Source: Acetobacter malorum (GTDB lineage Bacteria > Pseudomonadota > Alphaproteobacteria > Acetobacterales > Acetobacteraceae). From it: a stretch of DNA of 64,000 nt. Below the pieces are notes generated by a model. That model was not told where the DNA came from. It did no database searches and worked only from the letters and a program-made list of their open reading frames with translations. Position 1 is the stretch's first letter; the number at the start of each line of letters is the position of its first letter. Shown here in pieces: positions 46,488 through 54,106 of this stretch. Both the position numbers and the translations under genes were made by a program. The DNA lies in assembly GCF_002153605.1 (NCBI RefSeq), contig NZ_JOPG01000009.1, forward strand, positions 1 to 64,000. The letters are read 5' to 3'.

Positions 46488-47588
46488 TCAATCAAGCGCA
46501 CCCTGCTCGGAACTGAACTGGACGCGCTCCTGTTCTTCCACCGTCAAATACCCAAGATAATTTTGCTCCGTGACTTTGACGCTGCTGTGCCCAAGATGGC
46601 GAGCAAGTCGGTAGATGTTCCCTCCAGCCTTGAGCCAGCGCACGGCAAAAGCATGGCGTAGGTCATGGACCCCAAAACGCTGGAAGAACGGATTCTCTTT
46701 CAGGATGCGCCTCTGAACCTGTCCGACATTGGACGAGAAATTCGCATAGGCAAGTTGGGTGGTTTCGCTCGGGTAGAGCAGCCCCTCTTTGTTGCCGGCC
46801 TCTAGATAGGCCGTGGCGTCGCCGCCGGGCGTTGCCCACGCAATGGCGCGGGGCCTGCTCGTCTTGGTCTTGGTGAGCAGGATTTGGCGCTTACGGGAAT
46901 CCACCTGATCACGGTCAAGGTTTACGGCCTCGGCCAGCCTCATCCCTGTTGTGGCGAGGATACCAAGGACGCCAGCTACCCCCGCAGGCGCGGCCTGCAT
47001 GACAATGTCGATCTCTTGCAGGGTAGGGGGCCGCTTGGGCTGCCTACGTACGCGCAGAATGGTCCTGTCGAAAGACTGGACGGGATTGTCGGTGCGCCAG
47101 CCTATAGAGCAGCAGAAGCTCATGAGGCGAGAAAGGGCTGTCAAATCTCGCTGAATGGAGGAGTTGGATATTTCCTCTCCGCACTCCAGCCGGGTTACTT
47201 TCTTGGTCGCTTTCCGGCTCCGCACCCATTCAGCGATCTCGCGTGTCCCGATGGAAGCGATTAGGAGGGAGCCAAACCGATCATTGAAATTACGGATGCT
47301 GGAAAGGTAGCGGGTGCGGACCGAGGGCTTCACGCCTGACAGACCCTCAGTTGCCCACCGCACCACGGCCTCCTGCCAGGACTCTTCGTCGGGGACGCCA
47401 ATGGCCGTCCTTTCGATCTTGGTCCTGATGGCTTTTATGCGTCTTTCAGCTTCCCGTGCATCAGTTGTGCGTAGGCTCTCTCTGTGGCGCTTGCCACCGA
47501 CAACAATTTCTGCCCACCAAATTTCTCCGCGAAGGAAGCAGTTTTTTGGCGCTTGTGCTTTATTTCGCTTTTTGGGAGGCTGCGACAT
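46488..47588 (-). CDS. int: Phage tyrosine integrase
   Basis: A 366-residue site-specific recombinase. After a basic N-terminus comes a probable arm-binding domain (GEIWWAEIVVGGKRHRESLR), a SAM-like core-binding domain, and the catalytic domain with Arg217 (ATTGMRLAEAVNL), His308 and Arg311 (VHDLRHAFAV), His334 (HLGHSSVKVT) and nucleophile Tyr344 (EQNYLGY). All catalytic residues are present, so it should be active. Reads toward tRNA-Ser. Confidence 0.95.
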   Translation of the reverse strand: MSQPPKKRNKAQAPKNCFLRGEIWWAEIVVGGKRHRESLRTTDAREAERRIKAIRTKIERTAIGVPDEESWQEAVVRWATEGLSGVKPSVRTRYLSSIRNFNDRFGSLLIASIGTREIAEWVRSRKATKKVTRLECGEEISNSSIQRDLTALSRLMSFCCSIGWRTDNPVQSFDRTILRVRRQPKRPPTLQEIDIVMQAAPAGVAGVLGILATTGMRLAEAVNLDRDQVDSRKRQILLTKTKTSRPRAIAWATPGGDATAYLEAGNKEGLLYPSETTQLAYANFSSNVGQVQRRILKENPFFQRFGVHDLRHAFAVRWLKAGGNIYRLARHLGHSSVKVTEQNYLGYLTVEEQERVQFSSEQGALD

Positions 47589-47779
47589 AGGTTTTTGTTT
47601 TCTCTTTCCGTAATCCAGTCTTGAATTCTTGCCCGGCTAAAGGTCCAGCGACGCCCTACCTTTGCGGCTGGGATTTCACCGCGCTGAGCCATAGTCTGAA
47701 TGGTGCGCTTCGGCACGCCCAGCATGGCCGCGACCTCGCCAGCATCAACGCGGGCAATAGCAGGCAGCGTCTCACCCAT
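47435..47779 (-). CDS. Excisionase-like helix-turn-helix protein
   Basis: A 114-residue protein with a MerR/excisionase-type winged HTH: VDAGEVAAMLGVPKRTIQTM then IPAAKVGRRWTFSRARIQDWI. Such proteins bend DNA for excision. Its last about 50 codons overlap the start of int in another frame, so expression of the two is tied. Function as excisionase is inferred from domain and position. Confidence 0.75.
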   Translation of the reverse strand: MGETLPAIARVDAGEVAAMLGVPKRTIQTMAQRGEIPAAKVGRRWTFSRARIQDWITERENKNLCRSLPKSEIKHKRQKTASFAEKFGGQKLLSVASATERAYAQLMHGKLKDA

Positions 47780-48236
47780 CCTTCCTGTCCTCCAGCTCAG
47801 CGATGCGCCTTTCCTCGCGCCGGTTTTGCATGGCGGCTTCTTCCTTCTCCTGCCGCACTAAATCTTTAGCGTGTGATTCTTCGTCCCATGGCCATTCATC
47901 AACGAGTGCGTAGATCACCGGAGCGCCATCATCCGGCTTATTGTTTCGGGCCAGCCACTCGTTCAGTTCACGCGCCTTACGAACGCCTGTCGCGTAATCC
48001 TGCACGGCATGAACTTCGTCCGGACCGGTTATAATGACACACCAGAGCACGCCTTTGATGTTGGTAAGGGGGTCGCTTGCATCTGCCGCTGCGAGGGCAG
48101 CCACGATAGCCCTGCGAAACTCATTAGCCTCATATAGGCTTTTGTCCTCATACTGAGCAAAGGACATGCCACCAGCGTATTGTGTCGTATGGCTCCATGC
48201 GGCTTCAAGAGCCGCCTCAATCCTCGGGTCAGTCAT
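47772..48236 (-). CDS. Phage protein of unknown function
   Basis: A 154-residue unrecognised protein in the leftward operon. Start at 48236 has AAGGAAAC upstream. It opens with PRIEAALEAAWSHTTQYAGG and ends in a highly charged helix (RQEKEEAAMQNRREERRIAE). Overlaps the excisionase-like gene by 8 bp. Confidence 0.65.
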   Translation of the reverse strand: MTDPRIEAALEAAWSHTTQYAGGMSFAQYEDKSLYEANEFRRAIVAALAAADASDPLTNIKGVLWCVIITGPDEVHAVQDYATGVRKARELNEWLARNNKPDDGAPVIYALVDEWPWDEESHAKDLVRQEKEEAAMQNRREERRIAELEDRKDG

Positions 48237-48426
48237 GGGGAGTTTCCTTGTATCCCGTGGAGATGCACTGGTAGCCGTCCCAATTTCCCGACCACCCCAG
48301 TTCGCTCGTAAAATGATGCCCATTCTTCTCGCATGCGCTTTCGCTTGCTTGGGGGATTTCTACTGTTTTCATCCCGTGCGAATATGCCCAGAGAACCAGA
48401 ATGTATGGCGCTATTGCTGTCAGCAT
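48229..48426 (-). CDS. Small membrane-anchored phage protein
   Basis: A 65-residue protein with one N-terminal membrane helix (MLTAIAPYILVLWAYSHG) and a polar tail with two cysteines (SACEKNG, GYQCIST). GGGAGGTGG precedes the start. Overlaps both neighbours by a few bases, as is usual in this operon. Function unknown. Confidence 0.55.
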   Translation of the reverse strand: MLTAIAPYILVLWAYSHGMKTVEIPQASESACEKNGHHFTSELGWSGNWDGYQCISTGYKETPHD

Positions 48427-48797
48427 CACCCCACCTCCCGCGCTGCGTCGATGGCTTTGAGAAAATGCGTCTCGATAGCTCGCTGAACTTGGTCATGGCC
48501 TTCAATAGCCCTTGGGTGCCAACCGTTGTCATCGGCCTCTCCCTCCATATCCTCGAAGTAACTGCACAGTGTTACTGCTAGATTATCACCTCGCATCATG
48601 GGCGTTTCTATTCCCATCACAGATTCGCAGGCTTTCTCGATATCCCGCGCAATCTCCGCCCTCACGCGCTCTTCTGCGCGGCGTTCGGCTTCGAGGATGT
48701 GTTTAGTTGCAGCGTCCAGATCGTCCACAAATGAAAATGTGCCTTCTTCTCCGAACAGGTTTGCCAAATCTGCAATCTGCTCCTCTCTCGCCCTCAT
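48426..48797 (-). CDS. Phage protein of unknown function
   Basis: A 123-residue acidic helical protein. The long helix ATKHILEAERRAEERVRAEI suggests a coiled coil. Overlaps the upstream gene by four bases (ATGA). Not recognised. Confidence 0.6.
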   Translation of the reverse strand: MRAREEQIADLANLFGEEGTFSFVDDLDAATKHILEAERRAEERVRAEIARDIEKACESVMGIETPMMRGDNLAVTLCSYFEDMEGEADDNGWHPRAIEGHDQVQRAIETHFLKAIDAAREVG

Positions 48798-49168
48798 GAC
48801 GCGGCTCCTAGGTTGCGGATTTCCCGCGCATATTCTGATGGGTGACAGGGCAAGAAATCATCTGCAAGTTTATCGCATGCCGTGGCGCACCTCTCCCGCT
48901 CCCCCGCCAGCATCTCGCTGATCTGGGTGGGGGTGAGGCAGGGGCCGTGATAGTAAAGCCCCTTCATTTCGTAAGCATCTTCCCGCTCTTCCCCCATATC
49001 CCAGGACCATTCAGTTTCTGCATTGCAGTAATCTTCATGGCTCCATTCTGCAGGGAACGGGTCGTCATTCGGCCTATTTGACAGCCAATGCCACCCATCC
49101 CGCTCAGGAAACATCGGCACACCGGGCCGCTCGGGGTTGGGCCAGTTGGTGGTTGCATTATCAGGCAT
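48794..49168 (-). CDS. Phage protein of unknown function
   Basis: A 124-residue protein rich in Trp, Pro and acidic residues (FPERDGWHWLSNRPND). The second half has a helix with ISEMLAGERERCATACDKLA. ATG at 49168 with GAGGCG upstream; a longer frame exists but lies inside the 55-residue gene. Confidence 0.6.
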   Translation of the reverse strand: MPDNATTNWPNPERPGVPMFPERDGWHWLSNRPNDDPFPAEWSHEDYCNAETEWSWDMGEEREDAYEMKGLYYHGPCLTPTQISEMLAGERERCATACDKLADDFLPCHPSEYAREIRNLGAAS

Positions 49169-49328
49169 AGGACGCCTCATCATTGAAGGCTTCACGCGGG
49201 GTATAACCATCTTCCCAGTAGCCAACCCAAGCTTCATGACCGGTGCTGTCAACGTAATCAGGGGCATCCCATTCTTCGGCAAAGATGGCACTGAGATCAG
49301 AAAGCCATTTTTCAAAATTACTGCTCAC
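49161..49328 (-). CDS. 55-residue acidic phage protein
   Basis: A short gene: GTG start at 49328 with AGGAGA 7 nt upstream, stop at 49161. It reads MSSNFEKWLSDLSAIFAEEW, then an acidic aromatic stretch ending EAFNDEASYA. Four-base GTGA overlap with the gene before and 8-bp overlap with the gene after support it. Acidic small proteins of phages can mimic DNA or inhibit host proteins; that is only a possibility. Confidence 0.65.
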   Translation of the reverse strand: MSSNFEKWLSDLSAIFAEEWDAPDYVDSTGHEAWVGYWEDGYTPREAFNDEASYA

Positions 49329-49489
49329 GCCATCTCTCCTGCGCGGGTGTTCCGTTTTTCGAGCTTCTCTAAGAGTTGGTCGCGGACTCTGACCAACTCT
49401 GTGATTTCACGACAATGACAACCGTGGGGATTGCAGCAATTACCGCGTGAATCTTTATCATCGCAGGACCAAATATATTCCTCGCTCAT
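49325..49489 (-). CDS. 54-residue cysteine-rich phage protein
   Basis: ATG at 49489, stop at 49325. The N-terminal half has five cysteines and two histidines (SCDDKDSRGNCCNPHGCHC), likely a zinc site; the second half is a helix (TELVRVRDQLLEKLEKR). Overlaps the genes on both sides (ATGA and GTGA type). No known family. Confidence 0.62.
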   Translation of the reverse strand: MSEEYIWSCDDKDSRGNCCNPHGCHCREITELVRVRDQLLEKLEKRNTRAGEMA

Positions 49490-50199
49490 GCTTCCGGGCC
49501 TTTCAGGGATGTGATTTCCGCATCAATTTCATCCAAAATAGGAGAAATAGTACGGGCCATTTTTCGGCCGCCGTGAGCAATAGAGATGTTTTTTCGCGCC
49601 CTCTCAGTAAGTGTTGCGATGTTGTTTAAGTGGATTTGAGGGAATTTTTGGAAAGGGTGCTCGCGCAGGGCACGCACATAATCCACAATGTCATCAATAG
49701 CATCGCGAAATCCAAAACTGCTGCGCCATTCTGGCGGCTCGCCCATAACTGCCTGGTACATCTCTGCAATAATTTCTTCGGCAGTATCGCGCTCAGTGAT
49801 TGTTTGAGTATGCGCCTTATCCTCGCGCTCATTCTCTGCGCGCAACCGCACAATCTCCGCCTGCGCAGCGGCAAGGGCAGATTGGGCGTATTCCAATCGC
49901 ACTAGCGCAACAATATCGTGGTGCTCTTTATCCTCATCGCGGAAGATAGATGCCGACTGGTAGATGCCGGCTGCAAGGCCGCCGATTGCTTCTTCAGCGA
50001 TGTAGCCAACTGGATAAAACTCACCGCCCGCAACAGGAGTGCCGATGGCAATAAGGCCAGCTTCACAAGCAAGAGCGTCGGACGCCCCATTGTACTCGTC
50101 CCATGTGTGACTGCTTTCTTTCAGGAATACATGTGCCCTATCCTCACTCAACGGCAACCGCACGAAAACGCCTGTGGGGGTCTGGGATTTGTCGCTCAT
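49486..50199 (-). CDS. Phage protein of unknown function
   Basis: A 237-residue protein. The N-terminal part (VFVRLPLSEDRAHVFLKESS) is compact, the middle a coiled coil (ALAAAQAEIVRLRAENERED), and the end helical. GGGAGAAGG precedes the ATG at 50199. Not assigned. Confidence 0.62.
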   Translation of the reverse strand: MSDKSQTPTGVFVRLPLSEDRAHVFLKESSHTWDEYNGASDALACEAGLIAIGTPVAGGEFYPVGYIAEEAIGGLAAGIYQSASIFRDEDKEHHDIVALVRLEYAQSALAAAQAEIVRLRAENEREDKAHTQTITERDTAEEIIAEMYQAVMGEPPEWRSSFGFRDAIDDIVDYVRALREHPFQKFPQIHLNNIATLTERARKNISIAHGGRKMARTISPILDEIDAEITSLKGPEA

Positions 50200-50453
50200 G
50201 CGCCTTCTCCCGGCAGGACTTCGCGGACGCACATGAGGTTCCAGCCATCCTTGCGGGAATTGCCAATAAAGCGTCCGTTTGCACACCAAGTAGTCGGGGT
50301 TTTTTCTGCCCCATTGAAGCCAACAATGGGGAAGTTTGGGTGCCCATCAGTTTTTGTCAGCAACCGAACCGGCCTCCCATCCCGCGTACAAAACGGCCCC
50401 GGATGGTCCTCGCGATACTCGCCGATGATTTTTAGTTTGGTTTTTTGGGTCAT
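50196..50453 (-). CDS. Small phage protein of unknown function
   Basis: An 85-residue basic protein, beta-rich by appearance (KLKIIGEYREDHPGPF, RPVRLLTKTDGHPNFPIVGF). Two cysteines. Overlaps neighbours by four bases on each side. Confidence 0.6.
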   Translation of the reverse strand: MTQKTKLKIIGEYREDHPGPFCTRDGRPVRLLTKTDGHPNFPIVGFNGAEKTPTTWCANGRFIGNSRKDGWNLMCVREVLPGEGA

Positions 50454-50635
50454 GCCGTTTCCCCGTCATAAGCAATGGCACCAAGCTCATCGCGCAGGCG
50501 CTTGAGAGTGTCGGTAGACGGCATACCATTGATGCGCCGGTCCATTAATGTTGCCGCGTCCTCAAGCCCATTCAGCCAGCACAGGACGTCTGCAAGAGCG
50601 TTGTCATACTTCTTGGCGTTTTCTTTGGTGATCAT
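50450..50635 (-). CDS. Small phage protein of unknown function
   Basis: A 61-residue helical protein (NAKKYDNALADVLCWLNGLE, then TDTLKRLRDELGAI). Directly downstream of the Bet gene, overlapping it by four bases. Confidence 0.6.
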   Translation of the reverse strand: MITKENAKKYDNALADVLCWLNGLEDAATLMDRRINGMPSTDTLKRLRDELGAIAYDGETA

Positions 50636-51486
50636 GCGTCCACAAGCTCCTCAACGGGTGTCTGCGCGGCAGTTGCTTCCAGTTCGGCGCGGCGTTCTGC
50701 AATCATGTCCTGCACGGCAGACTGCACCTCTTCACTGATTGCGCGGTCGGCCTCTTCGGCGCGTTTGATGGTTGTCTGCCAGCGGCCCCATTCCCCATCG
50801 ACGCTGCGCAGGTCATCGCATTTTGTGAGGCGGTCACGGAAAAGCGCGATGTGGTCAACTGGCGGTCTGGTCTGTTCAACACGCGGCTGTTGAGGCGTAA
50901 CGTCCACAACAGGGCCAAGAAACTTTCCGTCCATTTCATCGTCTGTATTTGTGCCGCCAGTCTGCTCGGGGAAGGCCATGCGTAGCGCCTGAGCCTCAGC
51001 ACACTTTGCCAACTGACCAAAGGCGCGCTTCTTCCACATTGCGTTGGGTGCGTCGGTGTCCTTCTTGGCTGTGGCATAGTTCTCGATCCAGTATTCCTTG
51101 GCCGTAAACTCACATTCCCGACCATGAACCAAGCGGCGAACGGTAATCCGACACCACTCAGGGAAACGAACACGCACACCGCCAAGTTCGGCGTTCTGCA
51201 AGGGGCCAAATTCTGGCTCGCTTTTGCCGATGTAGTCGCCTGTGCGGGATGCCTCTATGCGGTAAAGAGCAATCCCCGGCATGACAACATCACGCATTGA
51301 CCGCGCCTTGTTGTCCCACATGGGCACAATATGCACAGGCTTTTTCATCACATCGAGCGATGCTGCCCGGCAATATCCAATTACCATACGGATGCTGTCA
51401 TCCGTCGCGCCGGGATAAAGACTATCCCTCAAAACATGGATCAGTTCGCGTTCCTGCTCTTGGCGCACTTCGAGAGCATTGCTCAT
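50632..51486 (-). CDS. bet: Phage recombination protein Bet (RecT-type annealase)
   Basis: A 284-residue single-strand annealing protein. Family signatures: RMVIGYCRAASLDVMKKPVH, MRDVVMPGIALYRIEASRTG, YIGKSEPEFGP, and the KKRAFGQLAKCAEAQALRMA helix. It pairs phage DNA ends during recombination. Lambda-type partners (exonuclease) are not seen among neighbours. The acidic C-terminal tail (AERRAELEATAAQ onward) may bind host SSB. ATG at 51486. Confidence 0.87.
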   Translation of the reverse strand: MSNALEVRQEQERELIHVLRDSLYPGATDDSIRMVIGYCRAASLDVMKKPVHIVPMWDNKARSMRDVVMPGIALYRIEASRTGDYIGKSEPEFGPLQNAELGGVRVRFPEWCRITVRRLVHGRECEFTAKEYWIENYATAKKDTDAPNAMWKKRAFGQLAKCAEAQALRMAFPEQTGGTNTDDEMDGKFLGPVVDVTPQQPRVEQTRPPVDHIALFRDRLTKCDDLRSVDGEWGRWQTTIKRAEEADRAISEEVQSAVQDMIAERRAELEATAAQTPVEELVDA

Positions 51487-51487
51487 T

Positions 51488-51949
51488 TCAAACATCCTTC
51501 CGGGCACTCACCCGCAATGCGGGGGCACCACCATTCGTGAGGGCTGCGCCGGGCACCGGCCCGTTGCGCACCTGTTTGTTCAATTCTGTTCGGTCCAGCT
51601 TGTCTGGCTGCGGTTTCCACAACTCAGGTCTGGCAGCCTTGAGAGCCTTTTCGTCCGTGATGTGCGCTGTTGGCGCTGGACGCATCACGGTAGCTTTCCA
51701 GTTGGCTGACTCCAGGCACACGACGCCATCTGCCTGCATCCGGTTGGACAACTCTGCCCGCAGCAAATCCCGTGCATGCTTCGCCCGCCGTTCCATATTT
51801 TCCAGAACGCCGATCAATTCCAGAGCCTGCCCGTCTGTGTTCGCGCCCGGCGCACGAATTGACTTCATGCACTGGTTCACGCCGCTGATTTCCTGATGGA
51901 GATACTTGGCATAGACACGATTGACTGCGGTTAGGATGGGGTCGCTCAC
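51488..51949 (-). CDS. Gp157-like phage protein
   Basis: A 153-residue protein just upstream of bet. Its shape fits siphovirus Gp157 proteins: a helical front (ELIGVLENMERRAKHARDLL), a short beta region (WKATVMRPAP) and a KALKAARPELW...VPGAALTNG ending. Gp157 homologues have been linked to protection from host defence, without firm mechanism. GTG start at 51949 in a GTGA overlap. Moderate confidence. Confidence 0.55.
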   Translation of the reverse strand: MSDPILTAVNRVYAKYLHQEISGVNQCMKSIRAPGANTDGQALELIGVLENMERRAKHARDLLRAELSNRMQADGVVCLESANWKATVMRPAPTAHITDEKALKAARPELWKPQPDKLDRTELNKQVRNGPVPGAALTNGGAPALRVSARKDV

Positions 51950-52245
51950 GACATGAAATCCCAAAGATAGGGGATGTCGGACTTGTCAGTGTCCGCAATG
52001 GCATTTGCCAAAGCCTGCACGCTCTCTGGCAGGCCATCGAACTCTTTGGCAAAATACAAGTCGCTCATGAGCTTCATGCCAAACTTATGGCACTCCTTGA
52101 GCATGTCGCTGAATTTCACCAACTCAGCCTCATCAGCCCTCGCATGACGCTCCATTGCAGCGCAATACGGAACAGGCATGGGATCGATATTTGGATTGGG
52201 TTCGAGGCGCACCGTCATGAATGGACGCTCTAGCGTTTCAGACAT
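51946..52245 (-). CDS. Phage protein of unknown function
   Basis: A 99-residue helical protein (RADEAELVKFSDMLKECHKF). Not recognised. First gene of a tightly overlapping group through bet. An 80-bp gap with a small hairpin (CCCGGT/ACCGGG at 52296-52313) separates it from the next upstream gene. Confidence 0.6.
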   Translation of the reverse strand: MSETLERPFMTVRLEPNPNIDPMPVPYCAAMERHARADEAELVKFSDMLKECHKFGMKLMSDLYFAKEFDGLPESVQALANAIADTDKSDIPYLWDFMS

Positions 52246-52326
52246 TTCAAAAACTCCTGATTGGAGAACATTATGCCGGTAACACGGCCACGAAGCCCGG
52301 TCCGCAAACCGGGTGACGCGGGGGTG

Positions 52327-52557
52327 TTAGGGGTATTTTGAGCAAGCGATGGGGTATTGATTATCGCTGCCATTTTTTCCTTCGATTGCGCATGCTGCGG
52401 CCATAGGACTTGCGCCGTTTCTGACCATTTCCTGCAAAGTCTTCCATTGCTTTGCGCTACCGTACGTTGCAGCGATGCAGATCATGAGAACTATTGAGAC
52501 AATTGTTGTCGCCACAATTGCCCACAACCCCAACCAAAACTTCTGGTCGCCATCCAT
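52327..52557 (-). CDS. Small membrane phage protein
   Basis: A 76-residue protein with one strong membrane helix (WAIVATTIVSIVLMICIAAT) and a short polar tail. Its ATG overlaps the upstream stop by one base (TGATG). Role unknown; superinfection exclusion is a typical job of such early membrane proteins, but nothing here proves it. Confidence 0.6.
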   Translation of the reverse strand: MDGDQKFWLGLWAIVATTIVSIVLMICIAATYGSAKQWKTLQEMVRNGASPMAAACAIEGKNGSDNQYPIACSKYP

Positions 52558-52841
52558 CAAACCATCCCCCCAACATCAATCCGGGGCAGGCCGAAGAGGT
52601 CCGCAAAGGCATTTACTGTACAGAGAAGGGCAGCGATCAGGTCGCCAGTTACCAGAGACCCGGTGTCTGTGAATACGCCTGCAGCCGCGCCAATCAGAAG
52701 CACAGCGCAGAACAGGCCTCGACAGATCTCGCTGTCATAAACCGTCCACCAGATTTCAGCCGCCACATATGCGACGACCACGATGCCGTCTTCAATTTCT
52801 TCTCGGAGAGAGGGAGCCTGCCGCTCGACCGTCTGTGTCAT
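52557..52841 (-). CDS. Phage membrane protein, first gene of the leftward operon
   Basis: A 94-residue protein with two hydrophobic segments (GIVVVAYVAAEIWWTVY and GLFCAVLLIGAAAGVF). First gene after operators O1/O2, so directly repressed by CI in the lysogen. Confidence 0.6.
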   Translation of the reverse strand: MTQTVERQAPSLREEIEDGIVVVAYVAAEIWWTVYDSEICRGLFCAVLLIGAAAGVFTDTGSLVTGDLIAALLCTVNAFADLFGLPRIDVGGMV

Positions 52842-52874
52842 TGCCCATCCGCCTGTTGCGTTGTGATGGGCCTA

Positions 52875-52891
52875 CCTTAAGCGCCTTAAGG
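52875..52891. promoter_or_regulatory. CI operator O1
   Basis: CCTTAAGCGCCTTAAGG, a near-perfect 17-bp palindrome with two CTTAAG cores, between the repressor gene and the first leftward gene. Confidence 0.8.
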
Positions 52892-52910
52892 AAAATGATG
52901 CAAGAGAAAA

Positions 52911-52927
52911 CTTTAAGCGCCTTAAGA
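52911..52927. promoter_or_regulatory. CI operator O2
   Basis: CTTTAAGCGCCTTAAGA, matching O1 at 15 of 17 positions, 36 bp away and adjoining the repressor stop codon. Confidence 0.78.
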
Positions 52928-52931
52928 TTTT

Positions 52932-53315
52932 TTATTTTTTAGGAGCGATGGCCCCGGCTATGGCCCGCAGAGCATCAATAACAGCGCCCTGCTGGGTGGC
53001 CGGGACGCCTCGCAAAATCTCGAGGGCTTTTAATTCCGGCTCGGTTTGAGCTTTTGTAATTTCATCGGGTGCGTCCCCCGTAAGAAGATATCGAGATGAC
53101 ACCCCCAAAGCCTCCGCTAAACGTTGGAAATTGGCGCTTTTCGGAACAGCACGGCCCGTTTCGTATTGGACGACGGAGTTTTCCGATAGGCCAATCATGC
53201 GCCCAAGCTCGGCTTGTGTGAAGCCCCTTTGTTCTCTTTTCGTTCTTACACGAACGCCAAAGGCAACCTTCTTGGGGTCTCTATCTTCAATGCGCTTAGG
53301 AGGATTTTTGCTCAT
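52932..53315 (-). CDS. CI-like phage repressor
   Basis: A 127-residue Xre-type regulator. HTH at residues about 20-75 (RTKREQRGFTQAELGRMIGL, NSVVQYETGRAVP), C-terminal helical oligomerisation part (ELKALEILRGVPATQQGAVI). It lacks an S24 peptidase (LexA-like) domain, so induction would not go through RecA-stimulated self-cleavage. Divergent from the Cro-like gene; operators flank it on both sides. Confidence 0.87.
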   Translation of the reverse strand: MSKNPPKRIEDRDPKKVAFGVRVRTKREQRGFTQAELGRMIGLSENSVVQYETGRAVPKSANFQRLAEALGVSSRYLLTGDAPDEITKAQTEPELKALEILRGVPATQQGAVIDALRAIAGAIAPKK

Positions 53316-53371
53316 GCTGGATTGTTGCAGTCCATTTTTCGGGAGGCATCCTTAATTTGCTTGCAAATGAT

Positions 53372-53388
53372 CCTTAAGCCGCTTAAGG
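53372..53388. promoter_or_regulatory. CI/Cro operator O3
   Basis: CCTTAAGCCGCTTAAGG sits 9 bp before the Cro-like ATG and 57 bp from the repressor start. A separate 14-bp palindrome ATTTGC-TT-GCAAAT (53355-53368) adjoins it. Confidence 0.8.
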
Positions 53389-53396
53389 ATATTTTC

Positions 53397-53588
53397 ATGA
53401 GGGAAACACTTTTGAATGAAGTCCTGTCCCGCCGAGGGGGAGGCAAGGCAATCGCTGAGGCTTGCGGGGTCTCGCAGGCGGCGGTCAGCCAGTGGAAAAA
53501 GGTTCCGGAGCGCCACGCGAAGGGATTTGGGGATGCGGTCGCCAAAATCCTGAAACGCACCCAATCCCAGCAGGAGGTGCGGTCGTGA
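53397..53588 (+). CDS. Cro/YdaS-like HTH protein
   Basis: A 63-residue DNA-binding protein. The HTH is KAIAEACGVSQAAVSQWKKV followed by PERHAKGFGDAVAKIL, a Cro/YdaS pattern. First rightward gene after O3, hence the likely Cro. Overlaps the next gene (GTGA). Confidence 0.8.
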   Translation: MRETLLNEVLSRRGGGKAIAEACGVSQAAVSQWKKVPERHAKGFGDAVAKILKRTQSQQEVRS

Positions 53589-53902
53589 GCTATCAGGGTT
53601 CCCAAACAGCTAATGCGCCGCATCGTATCGCGCGGAATGCCCGTATTACGCTTGCGGCTGATCTGCGCAAGGAAGGCCTGAGCTTCCCGAAGATCGCCCA
53701 GAAGCTGGGCGTAAATCCTCATACAGCCCGAAGCTACGTGACTGCGGCAGCTGAGTTGGGAAGTCAGGCGCATAACAGCACGCGCAAGGTTGAACGCTTC
53801 CATCGCCACTGCCTCTGCTGCAACGCAAAGATAGCAGTCGAAAGCCCATACTTACGCATGTGCGCCACATGCCGATCAAACGCACGAGGGGCGATGCTAT
53901 GA
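53585..53902 (+). CDS. HTH plus zinc-ribbon phage protein
   Basis: A 105-residue protein. The first half holds a sigma-like HTH (KEGLSFPKIAQKLGVNPHTA), the second a zinc ribbon (HCLCCNAK and MCATC, two CxxC pairs). Probable DNA-binding regulator of the rightward operon. GTG start at 53585. Confidence 0.68.
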   Translation: MSYQGSQTANAPHRIARNARITLAADLRKEGLSFPKIAQKLGVNPHTARSYVTAAAELGSQAHNSTRKVERFHRHCLCCNAKIAVESPYLRMCATCRSNARGAML

Positions 53903-54105
53903 CCCTCGCCAAAAAATCCGCCAATCCGCCAGCCGGTTTCAAGCTCGCCTACGCCCGCCCGTGCGGAGAAAGCGAATGGGTTGCGTTCGGCACTCAGCCT
54001 CGCGCCCCGGCCTATCTGGAGCGGTGTGCCGGCATCGACCCGGACGTGTGGCTGCAATACGGCGCGCCGGGTGGTCAGGATGTTATTTATGTGAGGGCAA
54101 GATAG
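53899..54105 (+). CDS. Small phage protein of unknown function
   Basis: A 68-residue protein (GFKLAYARPCGESEWVAFGT). Four-base overlap with the gene before. Not recognised. Confidence 0.6.
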   Translation: MTLAKKSANPPAGFKLAYARPCGESEWVAFGTQPRAPAYLERCAGIDPDVWLQYGAPGGQDVIYVRAR

Positions 54106-54106
54106 C

